Below are positions 1-7,283 of a stretch of DNA of 59,917 nucleotides, piece by piece. The translations under genes and the position numbers were made by a program. Under the pieces are notes generated by a model. That model was given only the letters and a program-made list of their open reading frames with translations. It did not search any database and was not told the origin of the DNA. The stretch is from a virus. Position 1 is the stretch's first letter. Each line of letters opens with the position of its first letter. The stretch is taken from IMG/VR virus record IMGVR_UViG_3300000176_000011, positions 1-59,917 of that record. One strand, 5' to 3'.

Positions 1-2
1 AG

Positions 3-443
3 TGGATGCTATTCGAGAAATGTATGCGTGGTGATACCAGTGATAATGTCTTCTCGGCGTATCCAGGTGTGCGTACTAAAGGTTCTAAAAACAAAGTTGG
101 TTTACTTGAAGCGTTCGAAGACCGTAAAGCCAAAGGATTTGCATGGAACAATCTCATGCTTCAGAGGTGGGTTGACCATAATGGACAAGAACACAGAGTC
201 TTAGAAGATTACCAACGTAATGTTCAGTTGTGCGATTTAACAGCACAACCAGACGATATTAAAGTTAAAATTAAAGAAACAATTAAGGCTAACGCAGTCC
301 CTAAGGATGTTAGCCAAGTTGGTATCCGTATGCTCAAATTCTGCAACGCATGGGATATGAAAAAGATAGCTGATAATATTCAGCAATATGCAGAACCGTT
401 TCAAGCCAAATATCAAGGAGAACTAAATGGCATATCTAACTAA
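3..443 (+). CDS. rnh: RNase H / 5'-3' exonuclease (FEN family), 3' part
   Basis: The reading frame is open from the window edge, so the N-terminal nuclease half lies upstream and only about 147 codons are visible. What remains matches the C-terminal part of T4 RNase H: it starts with a CMRGDTSDNV segment like the GDxxDN helix-hairpin-helix element of FEN-type nucleases, followed by a helical tail. In T4 this enzyme removes RNA primers and trims flaps on the lagging strand. The gene overlaps the next one by 17 nt, so the two are probably translated together. The family call rests on the GDTSDN motif, the helical C-terminus and the T4-like context. The visible part alone cannot show whether the catalytic acidic residues are intact. 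Confidence 0.75.
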   Translation, partial: WMLFEKCMRGDTSDNVFSAYPGVRTKGSKNKVGLLEAFEDRKAKGFAWNNLMLQRWVDHNGQEHRVLEDYQRNVQLCDLTAQPDDIKVKIKETIKANAVPKDVSQVGIRMLKFCNAWDMKKIADNIQQYAEPFQAKYQGELNGISN

Positions 444-618
444 ACTAGCAAAAGTAAACGAATCAATCACTATTAATCGTTATGACAACGGATACATGGT
501 TGAAGTAGGCGGGCGTGACGACGACAACGAATGGAAGACCGCTAAGATCCTCTGTAATACAGACAATGATATGTTGGCTGTAGTTCAAGAGTGGACTACC
601 ATGTATCTAGATAACTAA
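427..618 (+). CDS. Small hypothetical protein
   Basis: A 63-residue protein that I do not recognise. Its start lies inside the end of rnh (17 nt overlap), and an AAGGAG box sits 6 nt before the ATG, which supports translation. It is rich in Asp and Asn, has no membrane segment or signal peptide, and ends just before the Shine-Dalgarno box of the next gene. Its position suggests co-expression with rnh and the acidic gene that follows. No function is proposed. Confidence 0.7.
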   Translation: MAYLTKLAKVNESITINRYDNGYMVEVGGRDDDNEWKTAKILCNTDNDMLAVVQEWTTMYLDN

Positions 619-628
619 GGAGAACAAC

Positions 629-1132
629 ATGGCCACATGGACCGTTAGTACATATTATAAAAAATCTTGTCAAGAAGTTGAAACATACAATCAAAGAAAT
701 GGTGATGGTAAAGTTACCATTACTAACGGTTTCCGTTATGGCGAGTGGACTGTAGAAACTACAGATGATAATCCTCCAGAATTTGAATTCGTAGAAGTGC
801 CCGGTGGTGATGGCAAGAAAGACAGCATCAATATGTTAGACTGTGAAGTTAACAATATTGAAAGTGTTGAACTTGTAGAAATGTTTGACGGTGGTTGCTG
901 GTATGACGTTGAATTCGAGGGCCTTACAGAAGAAGAGGAAGAAGAAATTCAAGAGTTTATCGACGACAACAGTCCTTATGAATTAGAAGAACGCGAAGAT
1001 GATCCTTGGATGCAGGGTGATACAGAGTGGTGGATTTGGGGACCAATTGAAATTAAAAACGAAGATGGCGATACTGTGCGTATTATCTGTGCAGATGCCG
1101 ATGGCAATGTTATTGACTTTGTCGAGGAATAA
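629..1132 (+). CDS. Acidic hypothetical protein
   Basis: A 167-residue protein of unknown function, preceded by AAGGAG with good spacing. It is strongly acidic, with a run of Glu around residues 98-105 (TEEEEEEIQEF) and repeated Trp-containing stretches (PWMQGDTEWWIWGP). There is no membrane segment. Small, very acidic phage proteins often bind host proteins or mimic DNA, but nothing here shows that directly. The stop codon lies inside an AATAAATA box that could serve the next gene. Confidence 0.7.
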   Translation: MATWTVSTYYKKSCQEVETYNQRNGDGKVTITNGFRYGEWTVETTDDNPPEFEFVEVPGGDGKKDSINMLDCEVNNIESVELVEMFDGGCWYDVEFEGLTEEEEEEIQEFIDDNSPYELEEREDDPWMQGDTEWWIWGPIEIKNEDGDTVRIICADADGNVIDFVEE

Positions 1133-1135
1133 ATA
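1128..1135 (+). promoter_or_regulatory. Possible late promoter box AATAAATA
   Basis: AATAAATA overlaps the stop codon of the preceding gene. If used like a T4 late box, transcription would begin near 1141, at the foot of the hairpin at 1140-1171 and 45 nt before the next ATG. A weaker sigma70-like alternative (TTGACT at 1113, TATATT at 1138, spacing 19) also exists. Confidence 0.35.
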
Positions 1136-1139
1136 CATA

Positions 1140-1171
1140 TATTATTCCAACGCCTTCGGGGTAGAATAATA
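1140..1171 (+). other. UUCG-loop hairpin in 5' leader
   Basis: An 8-bp stem (TATTATTC/GAATAATA) is topped by a short imperfect inner stem and a C(TTCG)G tetraloop at 1154-1159. An AAGGAG ribosome site for the gene at 1186 follows at once. It could protect the transcript or separate the two genes. There is no U-tract, so it is not a standard intrinsic terminator. Confidence 0.5.
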
Positions 1172-1185
1172 CTAAGGAGAAAAAC

Positions 1186-1665
1186 ATGACCGAAATACAC
1201 GCCAAGCCAATTGTGGATGGTAAGTTTTGGATTGTAGAACAAGATGGTTCTAAGATCGCAACACTACACAAGAAAGAAAACAACAAATTTGTACTATCAA
1301 GTACTAACGGTGAACTAATGTTCAATCGAAAACAAGATCTAACCAAGCAATTTGGAGAAGGCTTTTTTCTAACTAATAATAAGATTAAAGTTACACAAGC
1401 TGAACCAAATGAATGCCACGGTTATCCAACTAGTGTAAAACCATACAATGCTATGTACGATGTAAGAAATCGACTGCCATTGTTTACCAAAAGTAATGCA
1501 AGTAAAAGTTTATATTGCGCTGGTTATTACACCATCAAGTTTAATAAAGGGTGGGTTAAATCATTCTGTCCTAAGGTTATTACATTAGAACGTAATGAAT
1601 ACAAAGGTCCTTTTAAAACTGAATTTGAAATGAAACAGGTATTAGCCAATGTCAAATCAGATTAA
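1186..1665 (+). CDS. Conserved-type hypothetical protein
   Basis: A 159-residue soluble protein with a strong AAGGAG ribosome site. It begins with a segment, KPIVDGKFWIVEQDGSKIA, that resembles unnamed proteins I recall from marine T4-like phages. It has a basic C-terminal half and no recognised catalytic motif, signal peptide or membrane segment. It overlaps the next gene by 17 nt, the same overlap length as rnh with its neighbour, so translation is probably coupled. I infer an accessory core role from conservation of type and place only. Confidence 0.7.
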   Translation: MTEIHAKPIVDGKFWIVEQDGSKIATLHKKENNKFVLSSTNGELMFNRKQDLTKQFGEGFFLTNNKIKVTQAEPNECHGYPTSVKPYNAMYDVRNRLPLFTKSNASKSLYCAGYYTIKFNKGWVKSFCPKVITLERNEYKGPFKTEFEMKQVLANVKSD

Positions 1666-1894
1666 TCTAACACCAATAACGCAGTTTATTCAAAGTGTCA
1701 GAGCCGCAGAACTAAGTCAAAGTAAAGAAGTAAAATTATCAATTCAACAAGCAAGGCTACTTAATTTAGCCCTTGCTGAATTGTTAGATAAGATTAATCA
1801 AGATTACGAGACTATGTTTAATGCACTTAAAAAAGGTGTTGATACAGAAGTTATTTCTATAACCATGGACGGTGGTGGTTTTAGCGACAAATAA
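1649..1894 (+). CDS. Small conserved-type helical protein
   Basis: An 81-residue, mostly helical protein (PITQFIQSVRAAELSQSKEV followed by a Leu-rich helix). It looks like a small protein of unknown role that recurs in marine T4-like phages. It starts inside the end of the preceding gene. Its stop codon lies just before a GATAAATA late-type box. It has no Cys and no membrane segment. A small DNA- or protein-binding accessory role is possible, but this is only a guess. Confidence 0.7.
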   Translation: MSNQINLTPITQFIQSVRAAELSQSKEVKLSIQQARLLNLALAELLDKINQDYETMFNALKKGVDTEVISITMDGGGFSDK

Positions 1895-1895
1895 A

Positions 1896-1903
1896 GATAA
1901 ATA
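1896..1903 (+). promoter_or_regulatory. Late promoter box GATAAATA
   Basis: GATAAATA lies 2 nt after the preceding gene and gives a predicted start near 1909, about 23 nt before the next ATG. It matches the form seen before structural genes elsewhere in this window. Confidence 0.5.
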
Positions 1904-1931
1904 TATGCGTATATAATTTGAGGATACGCAA

Positions 1932-2216
1932 ATGTCGAGACCAAAGCCAAAAGTATTGTTAGAGCATACTAACAAAAAAACTTATAAATCTGAACAAGTT
2001 TTGGAAGCCGAGGCTATCTGGGCTGTATTCTACAAGAATGAGCCGTTTAATCTAAAATCATTTAATAGTTTAACTAGCTACCCTGGACCTAAATATAAAA
2101 AAGTATCATTTAGTAATCCAGGGCATGCTCACAATCTTGCTAAAAAGTTAAATTTAACATTTGGAACTGAAGATTTCCAAGTTGTTATGTTAACTCAAGG
2201 CACTATTATAAAATGA
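1932..2216 (+). CDS. Small hypothetical protein
   Basis: A 94-residue basic protein that I do not recognise. It has no clear motif. The sequence around residues 45-65 is rich in Ser, Pro, Gly, Tyr and Lys, and the end is hydrophobic. The stop overlaps the start of the next gene as ATGA, so the pair is translationally coupled. A late-type box precedes it, so it may be expressed late even though its neighbours look early. Confidence 0.65.
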   Translation: MSRPKPKVLLEHTNKKTYKSEQVLEAEAIWAVFYKNEPFNLKSFNSLTSYPGPKYKKVSFSNPGHAHNLAKKLNLTFGTEDFQVVMLTQGTIIK

Positions 2217-2623
2217 TAACCCGAGACACATTAACCAAAATATTCTTACAACAATGGGGTAAGAGTACTGACAATATAAATGTCAAAATGTTTGGTCGTA
2301 AATGGTGGCAAAGTACTCGTGCAGGTAAACAAACCAATTTTAGATTAAGCGATGATGGATATGAGTTTTTGGTAAAAGAATTGGAACTTAGAGAATACGA
2401 AATTCCATTTACTGAACCAATTGAGCTTAGTCCACAAACTATCATATTTTTGGAAAGATATGTAGATTGCCCGTACTATCTTACTCCAATGTCAATAACT
2501 GTTTTTTCCGAACGCAAGAGTTTTGAGCTAATGTTGTTTTCTGACGATATTCGCAAATTTGGTTTGATTAAAGCCATGAATGAACGTGAAAAAGAATTGG
2601 CTAAAGACACAGAAAAAAGTTAA
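2213..2623 (+). CDS. Hypothetical protein
   Basis: A 136-residue protein starting within the ATGA overlap with the preceding gene. It contains RKWWQSTRAGKQTNFRLSDD followed by a mixed region. The N-terminal half resembles uncharacterised proteins I recall from marine T4-like phages with the pattern WWxSxRxGxxxxFRL. It ends with a charged helix. It carries no catalytic motif. The next gene has its own strong promoter, so this is probably the last gene of its transcription unit. Confidence 0.65.
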   Translation: MITRDTLTKIFLQQWGKSTDNINVKMFGRKWWQSTRAGKQTNFRLSDDGYEFLVKELELREYEIPFTEPIELSPQTIIFLERYVDCPYYLTPMSITVFSERKSFELMLFSDDIRKFGLIKAMNEREKELAKDTEKS

Positions 2624-2631
2624 GAAACTCG

Positions 2632-2660
2632 TTGACATAGTGGCCGGTCTAGCGTATAAT
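2632..2660 (+). promoter_or_regulatory. Perfect-consensus sigma70 promoter
   Basis: TTGACA at 2632-2637 and TATAAT at 2655-2660 are separated by exactly 17 bp, an exact match to the bacterial housekeeping consensus. The predicted start is near 2667, giving a leader of about 52 nt before the AAA+ ATPase. It should be read by unmodified host RNA polymerase early in infection. Confidence 0.85.
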
Positions 2661-2718
2661 ACATGCATAGACAGCGTTATTCGTAACAACAATTTTTTTA
2701 ACTAAGATAGGAAACAAA

Positions 2719-3807
2719 ATGGCAGAAATCGTCAGTCGCACTGTAGGCCCTAGCGGTGCTAAAAAGTCTCTACGCAAGGCTTTTAAAAATCAGCGTCCAA
2801 TTTTCCTTTGGGGTCCTCCAGGTATTGGCAAGTCAGACATTATCAAGCAACTTGGTACCGAGCTAGATGCTCATGTGATTGACGTTCGTTTGAGTCTTTG
2901 GGAACCTACTGATATTAAAGGTATTCCATATTTTGACTCCAACGATAATACTATGCGTTGGGCTCCTCCAAGTGAATTGCCTAGCCAAGAATTGGCTAAT
3001 AATTATAAACAAGTCATTTTGTTCTTAGACGAAATGAACAGTGCCGCTCCTAGCGTACAGGCAGCCGCATACCAACTTATTTTGAATCGCCGTGTAGGCA
3101 CTTATAAACTGCCAGACAACGTTGTGCTAGTTGCGGCAGGTAACCGCGAAACTGACAAAGGTGTTACATTCCGTATGCCTGCTCCGTTGGCTAATCGTTT
3201 CGTTCACTTGGAAATGACTGTTAACTGGGACGACTATTTTGAATGGGCTGTTGAAAACAAGATTCACCAAGATGTTGTGGGCTTTTTGAGCTTTTCTAAA
3301 AAGAGCTTGTACGACTTTGATCCAAAGTCTAGCTCACGTGCGTTTGCTACTCCACGCTCTTGGAGTTTTGTAAGCGAATTGCTTACCGATGATGACGTAG
3401 ATACAGATACACTAACTGATTTGGTGTCAGGTTCTGTAGGTGAAGGTCTTGCTATTAGTTTTATGGCTCACCGTAAACATGCCAGCAAAATGCCTAATCC
3501 AACAGACATTTTGAATGGTAAAGTTAAAAAGATGGATTCGAAAGAAATTTCAGCCATGTATTCTTTAACTGTATCCTTGTGCTACGAGTTGAAAGACTCT
3601 TGTGACAAAAATGTTAAAAATTGGAATGACCAAGTTAACCATTTCTTTGAATTTATGATGAATAACTTTGAAACAGAATTGGTTATTATGGGTACTAAAT
3701 TGGCATTGAGCACTTACAAATTGCCATTAGATCCAGACGAAATCAAATGTTTTGATGAGTTCCATTCTAAGTTTGGTAAGTACATTAGCGCCGCAACTGA
3801 GAAATAA
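2719..3807 (+). CDS. MoxR-type AAA+ ATPase
   Basis: A 362-residue single-domain AAA+ ATPase of the MoxR/RavA type. Visible motifs are Walker A GPPGIGKS (32-39), Walker B ILFLDE (100-105), a sensor-1 region AAGNRETDKG (139-148), an arginine-finger segment PLANRF (156-161) and a TPRSW sensor-2-like segment further on. Members of this family act as ring chaperones with VWA-domain partners that select the substrate or help insert metal or cofactors. A VWA partner follows here at 3883. The gene has its own consensus sigma70 promoter, and its GTGCTACG-style coding is like that of its neighbours. The phage role is unknown; remodelling of a host complex is one possibility. Confidence 0.9.
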   Translation: MAEIVSRTVGPSGAKKSLRKAFKNQRPIFLWGPPGIGKSDIIKQLGTELDAHVIDVRLSLWEPTDIKGIPYFDSNDNTMRWAPPSELPSQELANNYKQVILFLDEMNSAAPSVQAAAYQLILNRRVGTYKLPDNVVLVAAGNRETDKGVTFRMPAPLANRFVHLEMTVNWDDYFEWAVENKIHQDVVGFLSFSKKSLYDFDPKSSSRAFATPRSWSFVSELLTDDDVDTDTLTDLVSGSVGEGLAISFMAHRKHASKMPNPTDILNGKVKKMDSKEISAMYSLTVSLCYELKDSCDKNVKNWNDQVNHFFEFMMNNFETELVIMGTKLALSTYKLPLDPDEIKCFDEFHSKFGKYISAATEK

Positions 3808-3823
3808 ATTGGTTTAAGGCTAT

Positions 3824-3852
3824 TTGACACCACCTTCGGGTGGTGTTATAAT
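3824..3852 (+). promoter_or_regulatory. Consensus sigma70 promoter with hairpin spacer
   Basis: TTGACA (3824-3829) and TATAAT (3847-3852) are separated by 17 bp. An 8-bp perfect inverted repeat with a TTCG loop (3827-3846) fills the spacer and the end of the -35 box. The predicted start is near 3859. This is why the start at 3883 is chosen for the next gene. Confidence 0.85.
3827..3846 (+). terminator. UUCG hairpin between ATPase and VWA genes
   Basis: ACACCACC and GGTGGTGT pair over 8 bp around a C(TTCG)G loop. In the read-through RNA from the ATPase gene this is a very stable hairpin. It is followed by TATAATATAT rather than a U-run, so it would work as a weak or pausing terminator, or as a 3' protector. 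In DNA it occupies the promoter spacer of the next gene. Confidence 0.5.
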
Positions 3853-3882
3853 ATATACATGTACAAAATATCAGGAGCAAAT

Positions 3883-5067
3883 ATGTCAAATTTAGATCCA
3901 ATTATCGACAAAATTATCGTAGCCCGAGTGGGTCTACTACTTCGCCATCCGTTCTTTGGCAACATGGCTACACGTTTAAAAATTGAAGAAGGTTCCGACT
4001 GGATGGGTACTGCCGCTACAGATGGTCGTACTATTTTCTTTAATCGTGAATTTTTTGAACCGCTTACAGTTAAACAGGTTGAATTTGTTATTGCTCACGA
4101 AATCTTGCACAATGTATTCGATCATATGGGACGACGCGAAGGTCGTAACCCACGTATCTTTAACATTGCCGCAGACTATTGTGTAAACGGACAGTTGGTT
4201 CGAGACCGCATCGGTGATCATCAAATTGCAGGTATTAAAATCTTTCACGATGCCAAATACTACGGTATGGGCGCAGAAGAAGTCTATGACAAAATTTATG
4301 ACGAAATGGACGAAGAAGAACTTAATCAATTAGGTCAACTATTAGATGATCACATTGACTGGGGCGACAAAGATGGCACAGGTAAACCCAGTTATACTAA
4401 AGAAGAACTAAAACAAATTCGTGACGAGATCCGCGAAGCTACAATGCAGGCCGCACAAGCCGCAGGTGCAGGTAATACTCCGGCTAGTGTACAACGCATG
4501 ATTAAAGAACTAACCGAGCCTAAGATGAATTGGCGTGAAATACTACGTCAACAAATCCAAAGCACTATTAAGAATGACTACTCATTTATGCGTCCAAATC
4601 GTAAAGGTTGGCACATGAGTGCTATTCTTCCTGGCACACAATTTGAAGACACAATTGATATCTGCGTGGCAATTGACATGAGTGGATCAATTGGCGATGA
4701 ACAAGCCAAAGATTTCTTAGCAGAAATTAAAGGCATTATGCAAGAGTACAAAGACTTTAAAATTAAATTATGGTGTTTTGATACTCGAGTTTACAATGAA
4801 GCCAGTTATGACGGTTACAACATTGACGAGTTTGACTACTACGAGCCAATGGGCGGTGGCGGAACTGAGTTCGATGCCAACTGGATATACATGAAGGAAC
4901 ATGATATTCAACCTAAGAAATTTATCATGTTCACAGACGGTTATCCTTGGGGTAGCTGGGGTGATGAAGATTACTGTGATACAGTATTCATTATTCACGG
5001 CAATGATAAGATTGTTCCTCCTTTTGGAGAATATGCGTATTACGAAGCAATTACGGAAAAAGCATGA
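3883..5067 (+). CDS. Metallopeptidase-like / VWA-domain protein (DUF2201-like)
   Basis: A 394-residue protein with two parts. The N-terminal part carries a zinc-peptidase-like motif HEILH (72-76), followed by NVFDH. The C-terminal part is a VWA-like domain with the metal-site motif DMSGS (265-269), then GGGGTEF and FTDG. This matches the arrangement called putative metallopeptidase plus VWA-like, which is commonly encoded beside MoxR ATPases in bacteria. The start at 3883 has AGGAG 5 nt upstream. An in-frame ATG at 3859 falls at the predicted transcription start and has no ribosome site. The last 4 nt overlap the next gene (ATGA). I infer that it works with the ATPase before it. Whether it cleaves protein is unproven. 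Confidence 0.85.
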   Translation: MSNLDPIIDKIIVARVGLLLRHPFFGNMATRLKIEEGSDWMGTAATDGRTIFFNREFFEPLTVKQVEFVIAHEILHNVFDHMGRREGRNPRIFNIAADYCVNGQLVRDRIGDHQIAGIKIFHDAKYYGMGAEEVYDKIYDEMDEEELNQLGQLLDDHIDWGDKDGTGKPSYTKEELKQIRDEIREATMQAAQAAGAGNTPASVQRMIKELTEPKMNWREILRQQIQSTIKNDYSFMRPNRKGWHMSAILPGTQFEDTIDICVAIDMSGSIGDEQAKDFLAEIKGIMQEYKDFKIKLWCFDTRVYNEASYDGYNIDEFDYYEPMGGGGTEFDANWIYMKEHDIQPKKFIMFTDGYPWGSWGDEDYCDTVFIIHGNDKIVPPFGEYAYYEAITEKA

Positions 5068-5351
5068 GCTTAAAGAATGGCAAGCCCAATCCTCTAAATT
5101 ATTTTGACTTAAGGAGGGTTGAGTTTGCCTGCCCTCATTTTAAATATACTACTTTAGACAAATACAATCCTAACATAGTCAAATCCATCGATGCTTGGAT
5201 TAAGAAGAATTTAAATAATAGATACTATGTAGGACAAGGGATAGCCCTAGACAATACCAAAACTATAGTATATATTACACGTATAGGGTTTGAAAGTGAA
5301 AAGGAATTAAGTTTTTTCACAATTGCCTGCCCACATTTGCAGACGAGATAA
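5064..5351 (+). CDS. Small hypothetical protein
   Basis: A 95-residue protein coupled to the VWA gene by an ATGA overlap, so it probably belongs to the same transcript. It has two CPH motifs (ACPHFKY near the start and ACPHLQTR at the end), which could bind a metal or may be chance. I do not recognise the family. Its coupling to the ATPase/VWA pair makes a role in the same process possible but untested. Confidence 0.65.
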   Translation: MSLKNGKPNPLNYFDLRRVEFACPHFKYTTLDKYNPNIVKSIDAWIKKNLNNRYYVGQGIALDNTKTIVYITRIGFESEKELSFFTIACPHLQTR

Positions 5352-5384
5352 TTATATACGTACAAATCATATTAAGGAGATACC

Positions 5385-5642
5385 ATGACAGATACAGTAC
5401 AAAATCCAGCAACACCAGAACAAGCATCTACAGAGTTAACTATTAATGACCTAAATGCAATGAAAGTAATCATTGATATTGCTAGTTCACGTGGCGCTTT
5501 TAAACCAAACGAAATGGTAGCAGTTGGCCAAACATATACTAAACTAACAACATTTTTAGAAACTGTAGCCGCACAACAAGCCGCACAACCACAACAGCCA
5601 GCCGCTCCAACAGCACCAGCGACAGCACCAACAGGAGCTTAA
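5385..5642 (+). CDS. Small conserved-type protein with Ala/Pro tail
   Basis: An 85-residue protein with AAGGAG upstream. The middle (LTINDLNAMKVIIDIASSRG then AFKPNEMVAVGQTYTKL) resembles a small protein of unknown role found in marine T4-like phages. The tail is a low-complexity Ala/Gln/Pro stretch that also contains the ribosome site (AGGAG) of the next gene. It contains no Cys. A small helical adaptor is the most that can be suggested. Confidence 0.7.
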   Translation: MTDTVQNPATPEQASTELTINDLNAMKVIIDIASSRGAFKPNEMVAVGQTYTKLTTFLETVAAQQAAQPQQPAAPTAPATAPTGA

Positions 5643-5643
5643 T

Positions 5644-6270
5644 ATGGCCCAAGAACTCAAACACATAGGCCGTGTTAAAGCTACTAATAAAAAATGTGTT
5701 GTAGCTTATCGTACACTGCCTGGCGATGCATATAGCTGTTTAATTGTTCCAACAGAGAACATGCCAGACATCTATCATGACGCTCTTATTAATCTAGTAG
5801 AAAGTGGTTCAGGTCAAAGCTCTTATGAGCTTGCTGAAGCATTAGATCGCACTCAATTTCCAGATGGTTCACGTATGTTACCATGGTTGCATGCAAACAA
5901 TCGTTTGATTAAGGCACCTACTAATGCTATCGAAGTAACCCCAACAGTTCAAACTTCGATCTTGTTATCTGAACTTAATCAGATGATTGCAGAACAGCGT
6001 GGCGTCTCAGTAGACCAATTGGCTTTACAAGAAAGTCCAGAAAAAGAAATTGATAAAGCCACTGCAACACCACTTGATAATTCAGTGATTGAAACTAAAA
6101 AAGTTGGCAAAGTAGAGTCTTCGATAGTTCCTGAAGTTCAGCCTGTTACTTTTGACAACCCAGAATCAGAAGCCAAATGGTATCGCAGTCAAGCTGACAA
6201 ACTTGCCAAACAAGCCGCTGAAATGCGTCGTAAAGCAGAGGATCTGGTTCCGACCAAGAAGAAAGTATAG
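5644..6270 (+). CDS. Conserved-type hypothetical protein
   Basis: A 208-residue protein one base after its neighbour, with the ribosome site inside that neighbour. The first 90 residues form a compact domain (HIGRVKATNKKCVVAYRTLP) like uncharacterised proteins of marine T4-like phages. The rest is a charged linker and a C-terminal helix rich in Lys, Ala and Glu, likely a coiled coil. No enzyme motif is seen. Its stop overlaps the GTG start of the next gene as TAGTG. Confidence 0.75.
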   Translation: MAQELKHIGRVKATNKKCVVAYRTLPGDAYSCLIVPTENMPDIYHDALINLVESGSGQSSYELAEALDRTQFPDGSRMLPWLHANNRLIKAPTNAIEVTPTVQTSILLSELNQMIAEQRGVSVDQLALQESPEKEIDKATATPLDNSVIETKKVGKVESSIVPEVQPVTFDNPESEAKWYRSQADKLAKQAAEMRRKAEDLVPTKKKV

Positions 6271-6590
6271 TGACTAAAACGGGAAGAATTCTTCCCAAGG
6301 ATGTCATAGAGCATTGGCCAGAAGTATTCGGTGAAGTACATTTAAATGTGTTACCGCTTAGGTATCTCCATACCGTTTTGGTTAATTTTAAAGATGGCAA
6401 GGCTTGGGAAATACGCATCACTGCAAAAACTAAACGCAATGGCTGGCCAGCCTTTGAAAAGAACCTCAGCGAAATATTTAGAACCTATGAAGATCGAATA
6501 GATAACATAGATTTTAAATTAGACTCTGAACGTGTACGCAAGGATATAGAAGCAAGTACACAAAAATTTTTAAAGAAAAAGAAGTTATAA
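6270..6590 (+). CDS. Small conserved-type protein, GTG start
   Basis: A 106-residue protein starting with GTG, overlapping the upstream stop codon by one base. The segment RILPKDVIEHWPEVF followed by a basic C-terminus recalls a small protein carried by marine T4-like phages. The end is very Lys-rich (FLKKKKL), which suggests nucleic-acid contact. Transcription is probably shared with thyX, which begins 3 nt after its stop. Confidence 0.7.
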   Translation: MTKTGRILPKDVIEHWPEVFGEVHLNVLPLRYLHTVLVNFKDGKAWEIRITAKTKRNGWPAFEKNLSEIFRTYEDRIDNIDFKLDSERVRKDIEASTQKFLKKKKL

Positions 6591-6593
6591 ATA

Positions 6594-7283
6594 ATGAATG
6601 TTAGATTACTTAGTTTCAGCCAACCAACTGAAGAATTTGCAAAATTGGGAATTGATGACGCCCAAGAGCTCATTGCCTATTGCGCCCGTGTGTCCAATCC
6701 TAGCAACCAACTTAACACCGAGACATCAGAAAAACTTATACGATACCTTATCAAACACAAGCACTGGAGTCCGCTCGAAATGGTCTCCGCTTGTATCGAA
6801 ATTACCACAACTAGAGACATTGCCAGACAAATCCTTAGACACAGAAGCTTCAGCTTCCAAGAGTTCAGTCAGCGATATGCTGACCCTACTCGAGACTTGT
6901 CGTTTGTATTGCGAGATGCTAGACGACAAGACACCAAAAATAGACAAAACAGTATAGAACTAGATGTCCATGGCAACGATGAAGATCGATTCCTAGCTTA
7001 CCAATGGGAACGTATGCAAGAACTAGTTATTAAACAATCAAGAGAAGCATACGATTGGGCGATTGAAAAAGGTATTGCTAAAGAACAAGCCCGTGCTGTA
7101 TTACCAGAGGGTTTGATCGAAAGCCGTTTGTACATGAATGGCACACTGCGTAGTTGGATACACTACTGTGAGTTAAGATCAAACAATGGAACACAAAAAG
7201 AGCATATGGAAATTGCGTTAGCCGTTGCTAAAGTAATATCCAAAGTATTTCCTATAATGGGTGACGTTTGTAGTGATTTGTAA
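6594..7283 (+). CDS. thyX: Flavin-dependent thymidylate synthase ThyX
   Basis: A 229-residue ThyX. It converts dUMP to dTMP with FAD, NADPH and methylene-tetrahydrofolate, and supplies thymidine for phage replication. The signature RHRX7S is present (R82 H83 R84 ... S92), as are SPLEMV (59-64) and LRSNNGTQKEH (194-204) of the substrate-binding end. The length is normal. The last 40 codons (from H190) are not the native ones: a second ThyX tail with its own stop lies at 7903-8022, beyond an inserted homing endonuclease gene. The present tail therefore seems to have arrived with that gene. Its final 32 nt overlap the endonuclease gene on the other strand. Confidence 0.95.
   Translation: MNVRLLSFSQPTEEFAKLGIDDAQELIAYCARVSNPSNQLNTETSEKLIRYLIKHKHWSPLEMVSACIEITTTRDIARQILRHRSFSFQEFSQRYADPTRDLSFVLRDARRQDTKNRQNSIELDVHGNDEDRFLAYQWERMQELVIKQSREAYDWAIEKGIAKEQARAVLPEGLIESRLYMNGTLRSWIHYCELRSNNGTQKEHMEIALAVAKVISKVFPIMGDVCSDL

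Noticed and set aside
3859-3882. ATG at 3859 as start of the VWA gene
   Set aside because: It coincides with the predicted transcription start and lacks a ribosome site, while the ATG at 3883 has AGGAG at proper spacing.
6586-6593. TATAAATA just before thyX
   Set aside because: It ends one base before the ATG, so transcription would start inside the gene. It is formed by the stop codon of the previous gene and the short gap.
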